Positions 38,515 to 47,029 of a stretch of 64,000 nucleotides of DNA are shown in pieces (position 1 is the stretch's first letter; the number at the start of each line of letters is the position of its first letter). Position numbers and translations under genes: made by a program. The stretch is from Pirellulaceae bacterium (GTDB taxonomy: Bacteria; Planctomycetota; Planctomycetia; Pirellulales; Pirellulaceae): positions 1 through 64,000 of the forward strand of contig JADYZV010000103.1 in assembly GCA_020852965.1 (NCBI GenBank). Direction: 5' to 3'. The notes beneath the pieces are model-generated. The model made no database searches, was not told the origin of the DNA, and saw nothing but the letters and a program-made list of their open reading frames with translations.

Positions 38515-40115
38515 GCCAACACACCGTTTTAGTTATTGATGATAGCGCCACCATTCGCAAACTAGTCGATCGACACTTGAGTGCCGTTGGCTATCGAGTC
38601 GTGTTGGCCGCCAATGCAGAGGAAGGGGTGCAGTTGGCTGCGGAGATCATGCCAGACCTGGTACTGCTCGATCACCAATTGCCGGGCACCACGGGCTACA
38701 ACGTGGCTACACAACTTTCTGAAACGGAAGCTTTGCGACAAATTCCAGTCGTCATTAGTTCAACGTTGAGAAAAAAAGCGTACGCAGAGTATATCGACTT
38801 GGACAATGTCGTTGATATGTTGCCTAAACCGTATACGGAAGAGCTGCTGCAGACAACCGTCGCAAACGCGATAGAAACAGCGGCGATGATCGTCGGATCT
38901 CAGTCGGGAGGGAGTGCGGTTCCCGAAGTTATCAATGCGCAGGATGAAGCCGCACTCACCGGAAACTTTTCCTTCTTCGGCCTACGCGAACTTCTCGATT
39001 TCCTAAACAATGGTCAGAAGTTGGGGGTCTTGGAGGTCGAAGCTGGACGCACCCGCATCCGCTTCCACCTCGAGAAAGGGCGCATCCAAGGAGTCTACGC
39101 GCACGGTATCGATCCACATGAAGTTGAGCAGATGACGGCTCGACTTCCCAAGTCGCTCACCAACCTCGCGCCGGTTCTCAAAATGACCGTCGGCGGTAGA
39201 AGCTGCACGGAAATCGACGGATTTGTGCAACTCCTCGATCAAAAAGTGCTCGATCCGCGTCTGATGTCGAAACTGCTTCGCTTCCAAGCGTCGATATTGG
39301 TTCGCTTTGCATTCACGCAGAAGTTGACCGCGTTTCGGTTCGAAGCAGGGCACACCCCCAACACGCTCCACCGAAGTTTGCCACTCGATATTAGCTTGTT
39401 GGCACTACTGGTCGAAGCGGCCATCTATAGCGATGACCAGCTACAAATCGATGACCAAACCACTTTCGTGCGTCGCGCAATCCGTGGGCAAAACCTAGAT
39501 CGCGCCGGTCTGTCCGCGCGGCACATGAACCTAATGAATGTCCTATCTGAGCCCAAGGACGCACGTGAACTCGTACGCACCCTTGGTTGGGATAGCGACG
39601 AGGTGGGGCAAGTTCTGCTCGCGTTCGAACAAGCGGAATTGATTGAAAGACGCGTGCAATCTTGCGCTGGACTGTTTGTCGTTTTTGAGCCAGATCCGAC
39701 TCACGCTCAGCGGCTACGCGAATCGCTGGAAGCATCCGACAATCGCTACAGTGGAAAAGTCGTACGTGACAAATTGGCGCTTCAGTTGGTACTCAAACGC
39801 ACGATCCCACACTCACTAATTTTCGCCGGTGATGATGAAGCCGCCTGTGCACTGATCGGAAAGATATTGGACTACGACGACCCACAAATCGAGCAAATGC
39901 AGCGCATCGTACTAACCAGCGACAGGTCCCACCGCGATGAGTGGACTCAGCAGCTTGGCTTCAGGGTCGATAGCACTCTTGCTCGCCAGAGCACGGCAAC
40001 GCAGTTGTTTGCAGTGCTGGATCGCTTGCAGAGTGGCAAGAACACCCCGCCACCATTGGCGACTGCGGGCTCCATCGACTCACCCCTTCTCGTTAATGCA
40101 GGAGCTGCATCATGA
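38511..40115 (+). CDS. Receiver plus PATAN (DUF4388) domain response regulator
   Basis: 534 residues from a GTG that overlaps the kinase stop by 4 bases. Residues 4-120 are a receiver (Asp10/11, Asp54 in LLDHQLPG, Lys106 in MLPKP). Residues about 155-260 match PATAN/DUF4388 (LTGNFSFFGLRELLDFLNNGQKLGVLEV, RIRFHLEKGRIQGVYAHG), a domain common in regulators of gliding and surface behaviour in cyanobacteria and myxobacteria. A winged-helix-like segment follows (LMNVLSEPKDARELVRTLGWDSDEV), and the last 130 residues look like a degenerate receiver without its phosphoacceptor. Likely an output of the kinase. Confidence 0.85.
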   Translation: MSQHTVLVIDDSATIRKLVDRHLSAVGYRVVLAANAEEGVQLAAEIMPDLVLLDHQLPGTTGYNVATQLSETEALRQIPVVISSTLRKKAYAEYIDLDNVVDMLPKPYTEELLQTTVANAIETAAMIVGSQSGGSAVPEVINAQDEAALTGNFSFFGLRELLDFLNNGQKLGVLEVEAGRTRIRFHLEKGRIQGVYAHGIDPHEVEQMTARLPKSLTNLAPVLKMTVGGRSCTEIDGFVQLLDQKVLDPRLMSKLLRFQASILVRFAFTQKLTAFRFEAGHTPNTLHRSLPLDISLLALLVEAAIYSDDQLQIDDQTTFVRRAIRGQNLDRAGLSARHMNLMNVLSEPKDARELVRTLGWDSDEVGQVLLAFEQAELIERRVQSCAGLFVVFEPDPTHAQRLRESLEASDNRYSGKVVRDKLALQLVLKRTIPHSLIFAGDDEAACALIGKILDYDDPQIEQMQRIVLTSDRSHRDEWTQQLGFRVDSTLARQSTATQLFAVLDRLQSGKNTPPPLATAGSIDSPLLVNAGAAS

Positions 40116-41527
40116 CGCACCAAACCCAAGTCGAACTGGTTGCCTGGCACCCCACCGGTTTCACCCTCCCCTTCGTGGTGCGAGCCGATCAATCGGTCCT
40201 CGTCGGTAAATCGAACAATTGTGGCGTTCGTTTACGTGGTCACGACATAGCCGACATCCATTGCAGTATCGGCTTGGGGGACGGTCAGTTGTGGGTCCAA
40301 GATTGGACGTCCGCTAGCGGTACCAAAGTCAACGGTGACCCGGTCACCAGCAAGACCTATGTCGGCCAGGGATGTGTGGTCGAAATCGGCAGTTACAAAA
40401 TCCAAGTCTCGACAGCCAATAAGACCACACTCGAGTCCAAAGGCGGTGGCGATACCAAACCTCATGCAACTTCGACTCCCGTCGGCCGAGAGGATTCGGT
40501 AGAGGATTCGTCAAGTATGTCGATCCAACCGTCCGCAGTGCCAACAGTTTGTGTCGCGTCGCACCGTGAAATATCAGCGTCTGCTCCGACGGCCATCGAA
40601 CACTTGACGCCGGCTGAACATGCTGAGCAGGCTCGAGCAGCTTGCCAAGGCGAGGGCCTTGCTCAGCTCGTGCCACCGACATCTGGCATCGACTTGCTGA
40701 CGCAGGAAGATGAAGCCTATGATCGCGAGACCGTCGAACTCCTGTTGGCGGAAATCGATGACTTGAGAACTGCGCTTGCCCAGGCCGATTCAAAGCAAAT
40801 TAATTTCGCCGACTCCATGCAAGATGTCGCGGATGACGCGGATGATTCGGATCGAGTGCTGTCTCGAATTCAGGAACTTAGTGAAGAAGCCAACCGAGCT
40901 GAGGAGCGTGTACTCCTGCTTGAGGAAATGCTCCACGCCGCTGAAGACGCCAATCGCTCCGAGGTCGAGGAGCGGTCCCACCTAGAGGCATGGGTGGGAG
41001 ATATCGAAAAACGGGTCGGCCAGCGCGAGGCAGAACATGCAGCCGAACTCGAAGCGCTGCGTGAACGCCTCGATTCGGCCGATAGAGCCAACGTTCAATT
41101 GCAGCGTCAGTTGCAGCATGCGGTCGCTGGTGGTGATGGCACCGACTCTCACGATGAGGACGTGTTGGAACAGCTTCAGCTCGAGAACGGGAAGCTACAA
41201 AATGCCTTGGTTGATGTCACCAAAGACTTGCGTCAGCTCAAGCAGAAGTATGAGAATCAATCGGAAGAGTCCGAAACGGCTCTTCGAGAGGAACGCGCTA
41301 AGATCGCGCGCGAACATGCGGATATGTCGCGATTGAAGTTCGAATACGCGCAGAAAATTAAGGAGTTAGAAGAGTTGCCGATGTCCACAGCTCATGCCGA
41401 CCCAAGCCGCCAAAGCGTACTCGAACACCGTCAGCAACTGCGCGAGATGAACCGCGAGAAAAAAGAGCGTCACGTGTCGCAGTCGCTTTCTGGTCGTTTG
41501 AAACGTATCTGGAATATGATCGATTAG
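40112..41527 (+). CDS. FHA-domain coiled-coil protein
   Basis: 471 residues; overlaps the previous gene by 4 bases. Residues 25-95 are an FHA fold (SVLVGKSNNCGVRL, IADIHCSI, VQDWTSASGTKVNG) in which the usual Gly-Arg is Gly-Lys and the Ser of the SxxH signature is not obvious, so phosphothreonine binding may be altered. From about 195 to the end the protein is predicted coiled coil (heptads with many Glu, Leu and Arg), suggesting a scaffold. The C-terminus KRIWNMID is encoded by the first unit of a tandem DNA repeat (41497-41665). The role in linking signalling proteins is inference. Confidence 0.85.
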   Translation: MTHQTQVELVAWHPTGFTLPFVVRADQSVLVGKSNNCGVRLRGHDIADIHCSIGLGDGQLWVQDWTSASGTKVNGDPVTSKTYVGQGCVVEIGSYKIQVSTANKTTLESKGGGDTKPHATSTPVGREDSVEDSSSMSIQPSAVPTVCVASHREISASAPTAIEHLTPAEHAEQARAACQGEGLAQLVPPTSGIDLLTQEDEAYDRETVELLLAEIDDLRTALAQADSKQINFADSMQDVADDADDSDRVLSRIQELSEEANRAEERVLLLEEMLHAAEDANRSEVEERSHLEAWVGDIEKRVGQREAEHAAELEALRERLDSADRANVQLQRQLQHAVAGGDGTDSHDEDVLEQLQLENGKLQNALVDVTKDLRQLKQKYENQSEESETALREERAKIAREHADMSRLKFEYAQKIKELEELPMSTAHADPSRQSVLEHRQQLREMNREKKERHVSQSLSGRLKRIWNMID

Positions 41528-41665
41528 CCTTTGGGCGTAGGGAAAACCGACGCGGAGCGTCGAGCCACATTGAATACGCATTTGGAACATGATCGATTAG
41601 CCTTTGAGTGTAGGGAAAACCGACGCGGAGCGTCGAGCCACATTGAAACGCATTTGGAATATGGT
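41497..41665. repeat. Tandem repeat of about 73 bp with REP-like palindrome at the FHA gene 3' end
   Basis: The last 30 or so bases of the FHA gene (TTGAAACG-ATCTGGAATATGATCGATTAG in two parts, 41497-41527) recur, slightly changed, at about 41570-41600 and 41643-41672. Between them lie two copies of CCTTTG-GTGTAGGGAAAACCGACGCGGAGCGTCGAGCCACA (given in part), each with the palindrome CGACGC/GCGTCG; read on the other strand each is GTGG-headed like the copies at 4681-4800. The array thus duplicates the gene end together with the palindrome. Confidence 0.85.
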
Positions 41666-41723
41666 CGATCAGCGATTGGCCTACGGCCCCTGGCACCGTA
41701 TTTGTCACTGATTGAGGTAGCTC

Positions 41724-42239
41724 ATGCTTACGCGTCAACAACCTTCAGGCAGCCGCCATGTCGCATTGGCGCCACCGATGGGTGATTATCCACAGCACAT
41801 CGTGGATGAGCTGGAGTCTGTAGTCAACGAGATCCACACTTTCCTGCAGGATTTCTGCGATCGCTTCGAAACATTGACGGCGCAGGCTTCCACTTCGCCA
41901 GAAAACGCCACCGATAAAGGTGACTCCGACGAATCGTCGGGGGAGTGGGAAAACAAACGCAAGCAAGCCGAACAGAGAATTGGTGAACAAGTGGACTTAT
42001 TAACCAATGCTTGGTTGCGATTGGAGGACGAACAAAGGGCTCTCCTGCAAGCCAAACAGGGGATGGCCAACGAGCTGAAAGCTCGTGCCACAACGTTCGA
42101 CTGTGGCTCTGCAAGTAGATTGCAATGCCTGCCTGGCAGTTCTCAATTCACAGCCAACATCGAACATTCCGCCGTTCATGAGTTTGAACGATTGCGGCAT
42201 GAGATTCAATCGAGTCGACCGAACATCAAGTCTCAGTGA
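41724..42239 (+). CDS. Small coiled-coil protein in the signalling operon
   Basis: 171 residues from an ATG with GAGGT six bases upstream, about 60 bases after the repeat array. Mostly helical and charged with heptads in the middle (EWENKRKQAEQRIGEQVDLLTNAWLRL) and at the start (HIVDELESVVNEIHTFLQDF). No domain recognised. Position between the FHA and FGE-fold genes, on the same strand with a 9-base gap to the next gene, suggests a structural subunit of the same system. Confidence 0.65.
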   Translation: MLTRQQPSGSRHVALAPPMGDYPQHIVDELESVVNEIHTFLQDFCDRFETLTAQASTSPENATDKGDSDESSGEWENKRKQAEQRIGEQVDLLTNAWLRLEDEQRALLQAKQGMANELKARATTFDCGSASRLQCLPGSSQFTANIEHSAVHEFERLRHEIQSSRPNIKSQ

Positions 42240-42248
42240 GAAGTAATT

Positions 42249-43280
42249 ATGTCGTTAACAACCATGGTCAGTAGCACTTTTGGCAAATGGACCAGTCGCC
42301 AGACAGCGCAGCTCGTCACGCGTGACGCGACGTTTCCCGATGTCTCGGAAGCGCCGCTCGACAGTCGCCGTTTAATCCGCGATCGACGCTATTGCCAAAT
42401 ACTTGCCAAGCACGGTGAACTGGAGTTTGATGACCTGTCGATTCAATGTGCCTGGCGCGCCCTACATCACGAAATGGCCTCCGTTCCGGGTGGTTCGGTA
42501 AGGTTGCTCGTTGACGAATTGGTCGAAGAGGATCGGCGGTACTACCTCAGGCCCACCGCCAGTCGGGAAGCAGTCGTCGATCCGTTCTTTATCGATCGCG
42601 ATTGTATAACCAACGCCGACTTTGCCAAATTTGTCCAAGTAGGTGGCTACGAAATGCCGCAGTTTTGGCCACAAGATGTGCTCCCCTTGGTGTTGCAATT
42701 TGTCGACCGCACGGGGCATACCGGACCACGCTTCTGGTCCGATGGAAAACCACTTGCAGAAAAGGCAGAGCATCCCGTTGTTGGCATTTGTTGGTACGAA
42801 GCAAACGCCTTTGCCAGATGGGCTGGAAAGCGGCTTCCAACTAGCGCGGAGTGGCAGCGGGCTGGAACTTGGCCGCGATGCCACGGCGGCTCAGAGCAAC
42901 GCTACCCCTGGGGCAATTCCTTTGAACGTTCACTTGCCAATATTTGGTCCCACGAGCGATGCGACACCATCGTCGTTAATGCGCTAGACGAAGCCAATAC
43001 GCCCAACGGTGTTCGGCAGCTAATCGGCAATGTCTGGGAATGGATCGATACGCAGTACCATCCCGCCCGAGAAGGCTCTGTCAAAGTCATCCTGCCGGAA
43101 GCGATGGCAGAGGTGCGCGGCGGAGCTTTTGATACCTATTTCGCGTCGCAAGCGAGCTGTCAATTTCGCACGGGTCAACCCATCCTAGATCGGCCTAACA
43201 ATGTCGGCTTTCGCTGCTGCGTTAGCCCAAACGAACTCCATTCACCAACGATGAAACCAGTCGAAGAATCCAACAAATGA
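42249..43280 (+). CDS. FGE/SUMF1-fold (formylglycine-generating enzyme-like) protein
   Basis: 343 residues. After about 100 residues of unknown fold comes the FGE-sulfatase domain: DPFFIDRDCITNADFAKFV, HPVVGICWYEANAFARWAGKRLPTSAEW (in part), RYPWGN, GVRQLIGNVWEWIDTQ, EVRGGAFDTY, NVGFRC. True FGEs carry a cysteine pair near the end (YCNRYR context); here only one Cys is seen there (SCQFR), with the other position not Cys. That argues against sulfatase maturation and for a binding role, as in conflict and signalling systems that use this C-type-lectin-like fold. It overlaps the GTPase gene by 4 bases. Confidence 0.85.
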   Translation: MSLTTMVSSTFGKWTSRQTAQLVTRDATFPDVSEAPLDSRRLIRDRRYCQILAKHGELEFDDLSIQCAWRALHHEMASVPGGSVRLLVDELVEEDRRYYLRPTASREAVVDPFFIDRDCITNADFAKFVQVGGYEMPQFWPQDVLPLVLQFVDRTGHTGPRFWSDGKPLAEKAEHPVVGICWYEANAFARWAGKRLPTSAEWQRAGTWPRCHGGSEQRYPWGNSFERSLANIWSHERCDTIVVNALDEANTPNGVRQLIGNVWEWIDTQYHPAREGSVKVILPEAMAEVRGGAFDTYFASQASCQFRTGQPILDRPNNVGFRCCVSPNELHSPTMKPVEESNK

Positions 43281-44170
43281 TTGCTACCACACAAACGCTC
43301 GACCATTGTTACTGCGCTTGTTGCTCATCGTCCTTCGAGCCCTACGACGACTATTGCAACAAGTGTCAAATGCCCACGTCTCTATCGCAGTCGGTTGCGG
43401 CTCAAGGAGGCGGACATACATTCATTTCGGTACTCGGGGCCAGCAACGCTGGAAAAACTGTCTACCTCGGCCTACTTCTCGATATCCTGAGCAAGGGGCC
43501 TGCCGACTTCAAAGGTACCGCAGCCAGCTCATTTGCCGTCGACCTACAAGAGTACGTCGTTAACGAACTCGAACGGCGATCGTTCCCAGAGAAGACTCCT
43601 TCGGAGGCCGACGCATGGCAATGGCTGCACTACAAGCTAACGATGCAGGAAAAAAAATCTAAGCGAACGGCCGATCTGATCTCGCCTGATTTTGCAGGTG
43701 AAGCCATCGCCACGGAGATTAGCCGCCCCGGGCTCTATCCAGCCGTCGCCCATGTCGTCAACCGCTCTAGCGGATTGCTCATCCTGTGCGACTCGGTCCG
43801 CGTGCGCGATCAAGGGGCCAGTGAAGATCTGTTCGCGATGAAACTGGCGAGCTACATTGCCGAACACCACAAGCTTTACTGTGAGAGCTTTGGAAAAGGT
43901 GGCAACGGCCCCTCGTTGGCCGTGGTGTTCACCAAGTGCGATGCGTGTCCCGAAGCGGTAAAAAACCCCACCGCATTCGCTGCGAACAACACTCCCAGGC
44001 TGCATGATTTCTGTCGCCAGACGTTTCGTCGCGTCGAGTTCTTTGCAGCCGGTGTGACCGGCAGCACCGGCGTTATCGCCGACACCAGAGGATTGCAGAT
44101 GTGCGTCCCCTTTCACATTCAGCCCTACGGGGTTCTCGAACCACTGCGGTGGGTCTTTGCCAACCAGTAG
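43277..44170 (+). CDS. Zinc-ribbon P-loop GTPase-like protein
   Basis: 297 residues. The N-terminus has a Cys cluster (CYCACC and CNKC, residues 11-30) that looks like a zinc ribbon. A P-loop GASNAGKT (54-61) begins a GTPase-like domain; a TKCD motif (FTKCDACPE, about 220) is a fair match to the NKxD guanine-specificity motif, and DFAG (about 140) could be the switch II region. The family resembles the TRAFAC-type double-GTPases reported in bacterial conflict systems. The next gene encodes a GTPase-associated-like protein, strengthening the assignment. Nucleotide specificity is inferred. Confidence 0.75.
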   Translation: MIATTQTLDHCYCACCSSSFEPYDDYCNKCQMPTSLSQSVAAQGGGHTFISVLGASNAGKTVYLGLLLDILSKGPADFKGTAASSFAVDLQEYVVNELERRSFPEKTPSEADAWQWLHYKLTMQEKKSKRTADLISPDFAGEAIATEISRPGLYPAVAHVVNRSSGLLILCDSVRVRDQGASEDLFAMKLASYIAEHHKLYCESFGKGGNGPSLAVVFTKCDACPEAVKNPTAFAANNTPRLHDFCRQTFRRVEFFAAGVTGSTGVIADTRGLQMCVPFHIQPYGVLEPLRWVFANQ

Positions 44171-44189
44171 TTTCTTTGTAAATCGCACT

Positions 44190-44963
44190 ATGAAAATTCA
44201 ACAAGCCATCTTCACTTCGTCCGACCGTGGCCAGATCAAAGGCTACCAGTTGGTGGCAGTTTCGGAAGGCATTGATCGCAGCCTATCGAGAGAACTGCAA
44301 CTTTGGTCTCCCAGCCACCTGGGCGAAGATGACCCTGCTAAGTGGACGATCAACTACTTTCCGGTATCCTTAGACCATGTCGCCGTGACGCGCACCGTGC
44401 TAGGTGGTCCGGAGTACAGCAGCCGCGGCGGGTCACAAGTCGTAACCCTGATCGCGGTTTTGCACAATCAACAATTTTCCGCTTACGACAACAACGCGAT
44501 GCTCGTAGCGCGCACCGCATTGGCCCTCGGTTGGCTACGAATTTCCAGCGATATTCCCAGTCGTCTGGAACCGATGGAACTGCCCGACACTCCTCTGCCC
44601 GCTTCTCGCGGTAGCTACAGCTTCTCTCCTCCTCAGATCACCGACCCGGTTGATCACTGCCCCTCCATTTCCGCCTCATCCAGAACCACGCTTGATGATC
44701 AGCTCGATGTCCACGTGCTAAGTAGCCTAACCGAGCGTTTGAAAAACAAACAGCGCATCGGCATCGTTGGTGCTCGCGACCCGCTGCATATGGTTGAAAC
44801 TTTCATCGAGCGCTTGCCCATAGCCAACCGCCGTACGTTTAGTTTTACGACCGGTTTGCACCCAACCTACAATCGGCCATTTCAAGCCCACTTTCTCGAC
44901 AGCGCCAGCCCCGCGCTTGTGCAAACGCTCAAGTCCGAAGGGATTATGCTGGTGGACCTGTAG
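44190..44963 (+). CDS. GTPase-associated (GAP1-N2-like) protein
   Basis: About 257 residues from the ATG at 44190; the frame is open to 44157 but that start overlaps the GTPase gene and lacks an RBS. The N-terminal pattern (IQQAIFTSSDRGQIKGYQLVAVSEG, LSRELQLWSP, INYFPVSLDHVAVTRTVLG, GGSQVVTLIAVL) resembles the GAP1-N2 domain that accompanies GTPases in bacterial conflict systems, and the gene lies directly after a GTPase-like gene. The C-terminal half carries helices and an ERLKNKQRIGIVGARDPL segment. The family call is by resemblance, not by a search. It closes the eleven-gene run. Confidence 0.6.
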   Translation: MKIQQAIFTSSDRGQIKGYQLVAVSEGIDRSLSRELQLWSPSHLGEDDPAKWTINYFPVSLDHVAVTRTVLGGPEYSSRGGSQVVTLIAVLHNQQFSAYDNNAMLVARTALALGWLRISSDIPSRLEPMELPDTPLPASRGSYSFSPPQITDPVDHCPSISASSRTTLDDQLDVHVLSSLTERLKNKQRIGIVGARDPLHMVETFIERLPIANRRTFSFTTGLHPTYNRPFQAHFLDSASPALVQTLKSEGIMLVDL

Positions 44964-45309
44964 CCCAACCTCCCGCCGCTTTTTGCACCCCGGGGTAGGC
45001 TCGTAACGAGTACTGCGAGTTACGGCACGGGCAGCGCGTACCGATCGACCCGCACCCGTGTTGCCGCGTGTACCTGGCATATCAATGAACCCTGGCTAAC
45101 GGCAAAGCGACCAAATATGCGCATAAACTTATGCGTGGGTGCTTACTCTAGCGCGGCGGTGGACAAAATTTGGATATGCTGGTGTGTTGCGGGTTCTGCG
45201 AGTAGGCAATCTGTTATCGTATCTGACCAACTGTCCCATGAGCTGCGAAAGGGCGGGCGGCGCCCCAGCGGCCCGATGTTCTCGCGCTACAGCCTGACGT
45301 CAAATTTTC
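44964..45309. other. Intergenic region with a short dyad
   Basis: Between the signalling operon and the AspT-type transporter gene. CGCATAA (45120-45126) and TTATGCG (45129-45135) form a perfect 7-bp dyad with a 2-base centre, which could be an operator. CGTAAC/GTTACG also pair near 45003-45025. No gene is supported. Confidence 0.4.
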
Positions 45310-46950
45310 ATGCAGTCCTTCATCGCTTTTCTGAACGAAGTGCCGCTGGCCGGCTTAATGCTAGTCGTGGCGCTCGGCTACACATTGGGGCATCAGAGCA
45401 TCCGAGGCATCTCGCTGGGCCCTGCGGGCGGGACGCTGGCGGTCGCCCTGCTGGTCGGATTCTTGGGGCTCTCTTTCAGGGACATGTACGGATCGGAGGA
45501 TCCACATCTAACGCTGGGCACCCTGGGGTTTGCGCTGTTCATCTACTCGGTCGGCCTGGAAGCCGGCCCACGTTTCTTTAGCAGTTTGCTTGGAGGGGCC
45601 GGCTGGAAGATGGCCGCGGTCTGCCTAACGGTGAATGGTGTCGCAGTGACGATCGCCATCGCCTGCGGGCTGCTGTTCGGGCTCGACGACTCGGTCACTG
45701 CCGGAGTGCTTTCGGGAGCGCTGACCAGCGCTCCGACTTATGCCGCAGCCGCCGAAGTGTGCAGCAATCAGCAGACGCTCACGCTCAGCTTCGCGCTGAC
45801 TTATCCGTTTGGCCTTGTCGGCATGGTACTCATGGTGGTCTTCCTGCCTCACGCTATGCGGGATGACCTGTCCACGGACTCAGGTGAGATCGGGGATGCT
45901 GCCGATGACGAGTACTCTGACGATCTGGAGGTAACTCGCGCATTCTCGGTCGACAAAGTAGGTAGCGCCGGCAAGAGCCTGCGCGAGCTTGAACTCACTC
46001 GACGCACTGGCTGCTACATAATCACCATCCTGCGCGATGGCGAGATCGTCATACCCTCTGCGGACACTTGTTTGCAGGCGGGCGACCATCTCCAGGCCAA
46101 GGGTCGAATCGACGAGTTGCTTAAGCTTCAGCCGCTAATTGGACCCGAGATCCATGACCGTGAATTCCGCCGACGGCTGCCGCCCCAGCGACGCGTACGC
46201 GTCTTGAACCGCGGGGGAATCGCCAAGTCGCTCGCCGAGCTCGACCTTACCGGTAGGCACCGCGTGCTGGTCACGTCCATTGACCGCGGAGGCATCATCC
46301 ACGAGCCTTCGGCAGACTTCGTGATTCAGCGAGCGGACATCCTGCACGTCGCCGGCCCCAGGCGCGAGGTGCGTCATGTTGCACGCGAGCTTGGCCAGTT
46401 TGAGAGCCCGACGGGCGAGACAGACATCGCGATCTATGCTGGAGGTATCGTGCTGGGAATGCTGATCGCCAACATCGATTTCGGCCTCTTCGGCATTCGA
46501 CTGGGCTACGCCAGCGGCCTGCTTTTCGCCGGTGTCCTGCTCGGCAGGTTCCGCAGGATCGGGCGAATCAGCACCCACGTGCCGCGCCAGGCACGGCAAC
46601 TGGTGCGCGACCTTGGTATCCTATTATTCATCGCCGAGACGGGGGTGCGTTCAACCGAAAGCAGACTCTCGGACATTGATGGTGGCATCCCGCTCACGCT
46701 TTTCGCCGGAGTGCTGACCACCGCCGTGCCGGTCGTCGCCGGCATCTACCTCGCTCGGCGATGCCTGAAGATGAAGCCTACAGACTCGTGGGGCGCCGTC
46801 GGTGGCGCAATGACGTCTTCAGCCGCACTGGTCGCTATTCGCCGCGCCGCCGACTCGAACGAGCCCGCCCTCAGCTACACCGCCACCTATGCCGTTGCCA
46901 GTGTCCTCGTCACGCTTGCCGGCCACCTCGTCGTCCGCGTTATGAGCTGA
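45310..46950 (+). CDS. AspT/YidE/YbjL-family antiporter with two TrkA-C domains
   Basis: 546 residues, normal length. Two blocks of about five hydrophobic helices each (about 1-175 and 370-546) flank two RCK/TrkA-C regulatory domains (AFSVDKVGSAGKSLRELELTRRTG in part, about 210-275, and RVLNRGGIAKSLAELDL in part, about 295-360). AspT-type proteins exchange aspartate and alanine; the YidE/YbjL branch is of unknown substrate. The AYAAAAEVCS-type Ala-rich motif (TSAPTYAAAAEV) is the family duplication signature. By eye the gene is more G/C-rich than the following gene. Confidence 0.87.
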   Translation: MQSFIAFLNEVPLAGLMLVVALGYTLGHQSIRGISLGPAGGTLAVALLVGFLGLSFRDMYGSEDPHLTLGTLGFALFIYSVGLEAGPRFFSSLLGGAGWKMAAVCLTVNGVAVTIAIACGLLFGLDDSVTAGVLSGALTSAPTYAAAAEVCSNQQTLTLSFALTYPFGLVGMVLMVVFLPHAMRDDLSTDSGEIGDAADDEYSDDLEVTRAFSVDKVGSAGKSLRELELTRRTGCYIITILRDGEIVIPSADTCLQAGDHLQAKGRIDELLKLQPLIGPEIHDREFRRRLPPQRRVRVLNRGGIAKSLAELDLTGRHRVLVTSIDRGGIIHEPSADFVIQRADILHVAGPRREVRHVARELGQFESPTGETDIAIYAGGIVLGMLIANIDFGLFGIRLGYASGLLFAGVLLGRFRRIGRISTHVPRQARQLVRDLGILLFIAETGVRSTESRLSDIDGGIPLTLFAGVLTTAVPVVAGIYLARRCLKMKPTDSWGAVGGAMTSSAALVAIRRAADSNEPALSYTATYAVASVLVTLAGHLVVRVMS

Positions 46951-47029
46951 TAATTGATACGCTCACTGAATCCGTGCGACAAACTTTGACCATAGATTCG
47001 TAGTTTCACTGTACTCAAAGGGGCCCTCA

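Noticed and set aside
42249-43280. Sulfatase-maturing enzyme for the sulfatase at 48197-49654
   Set aside because: It is embedded in the signalling operon, on the other strand from the sulfatase, and lacks one catalytic Cys.
45117-45581. 154-residue plus-strand frame overlapping the transporter start
   Set aside because: Frame overlaps the AspT-type gene in another phase and its sequence is Arg/Ser/Gly-rich, typical of a shadow.
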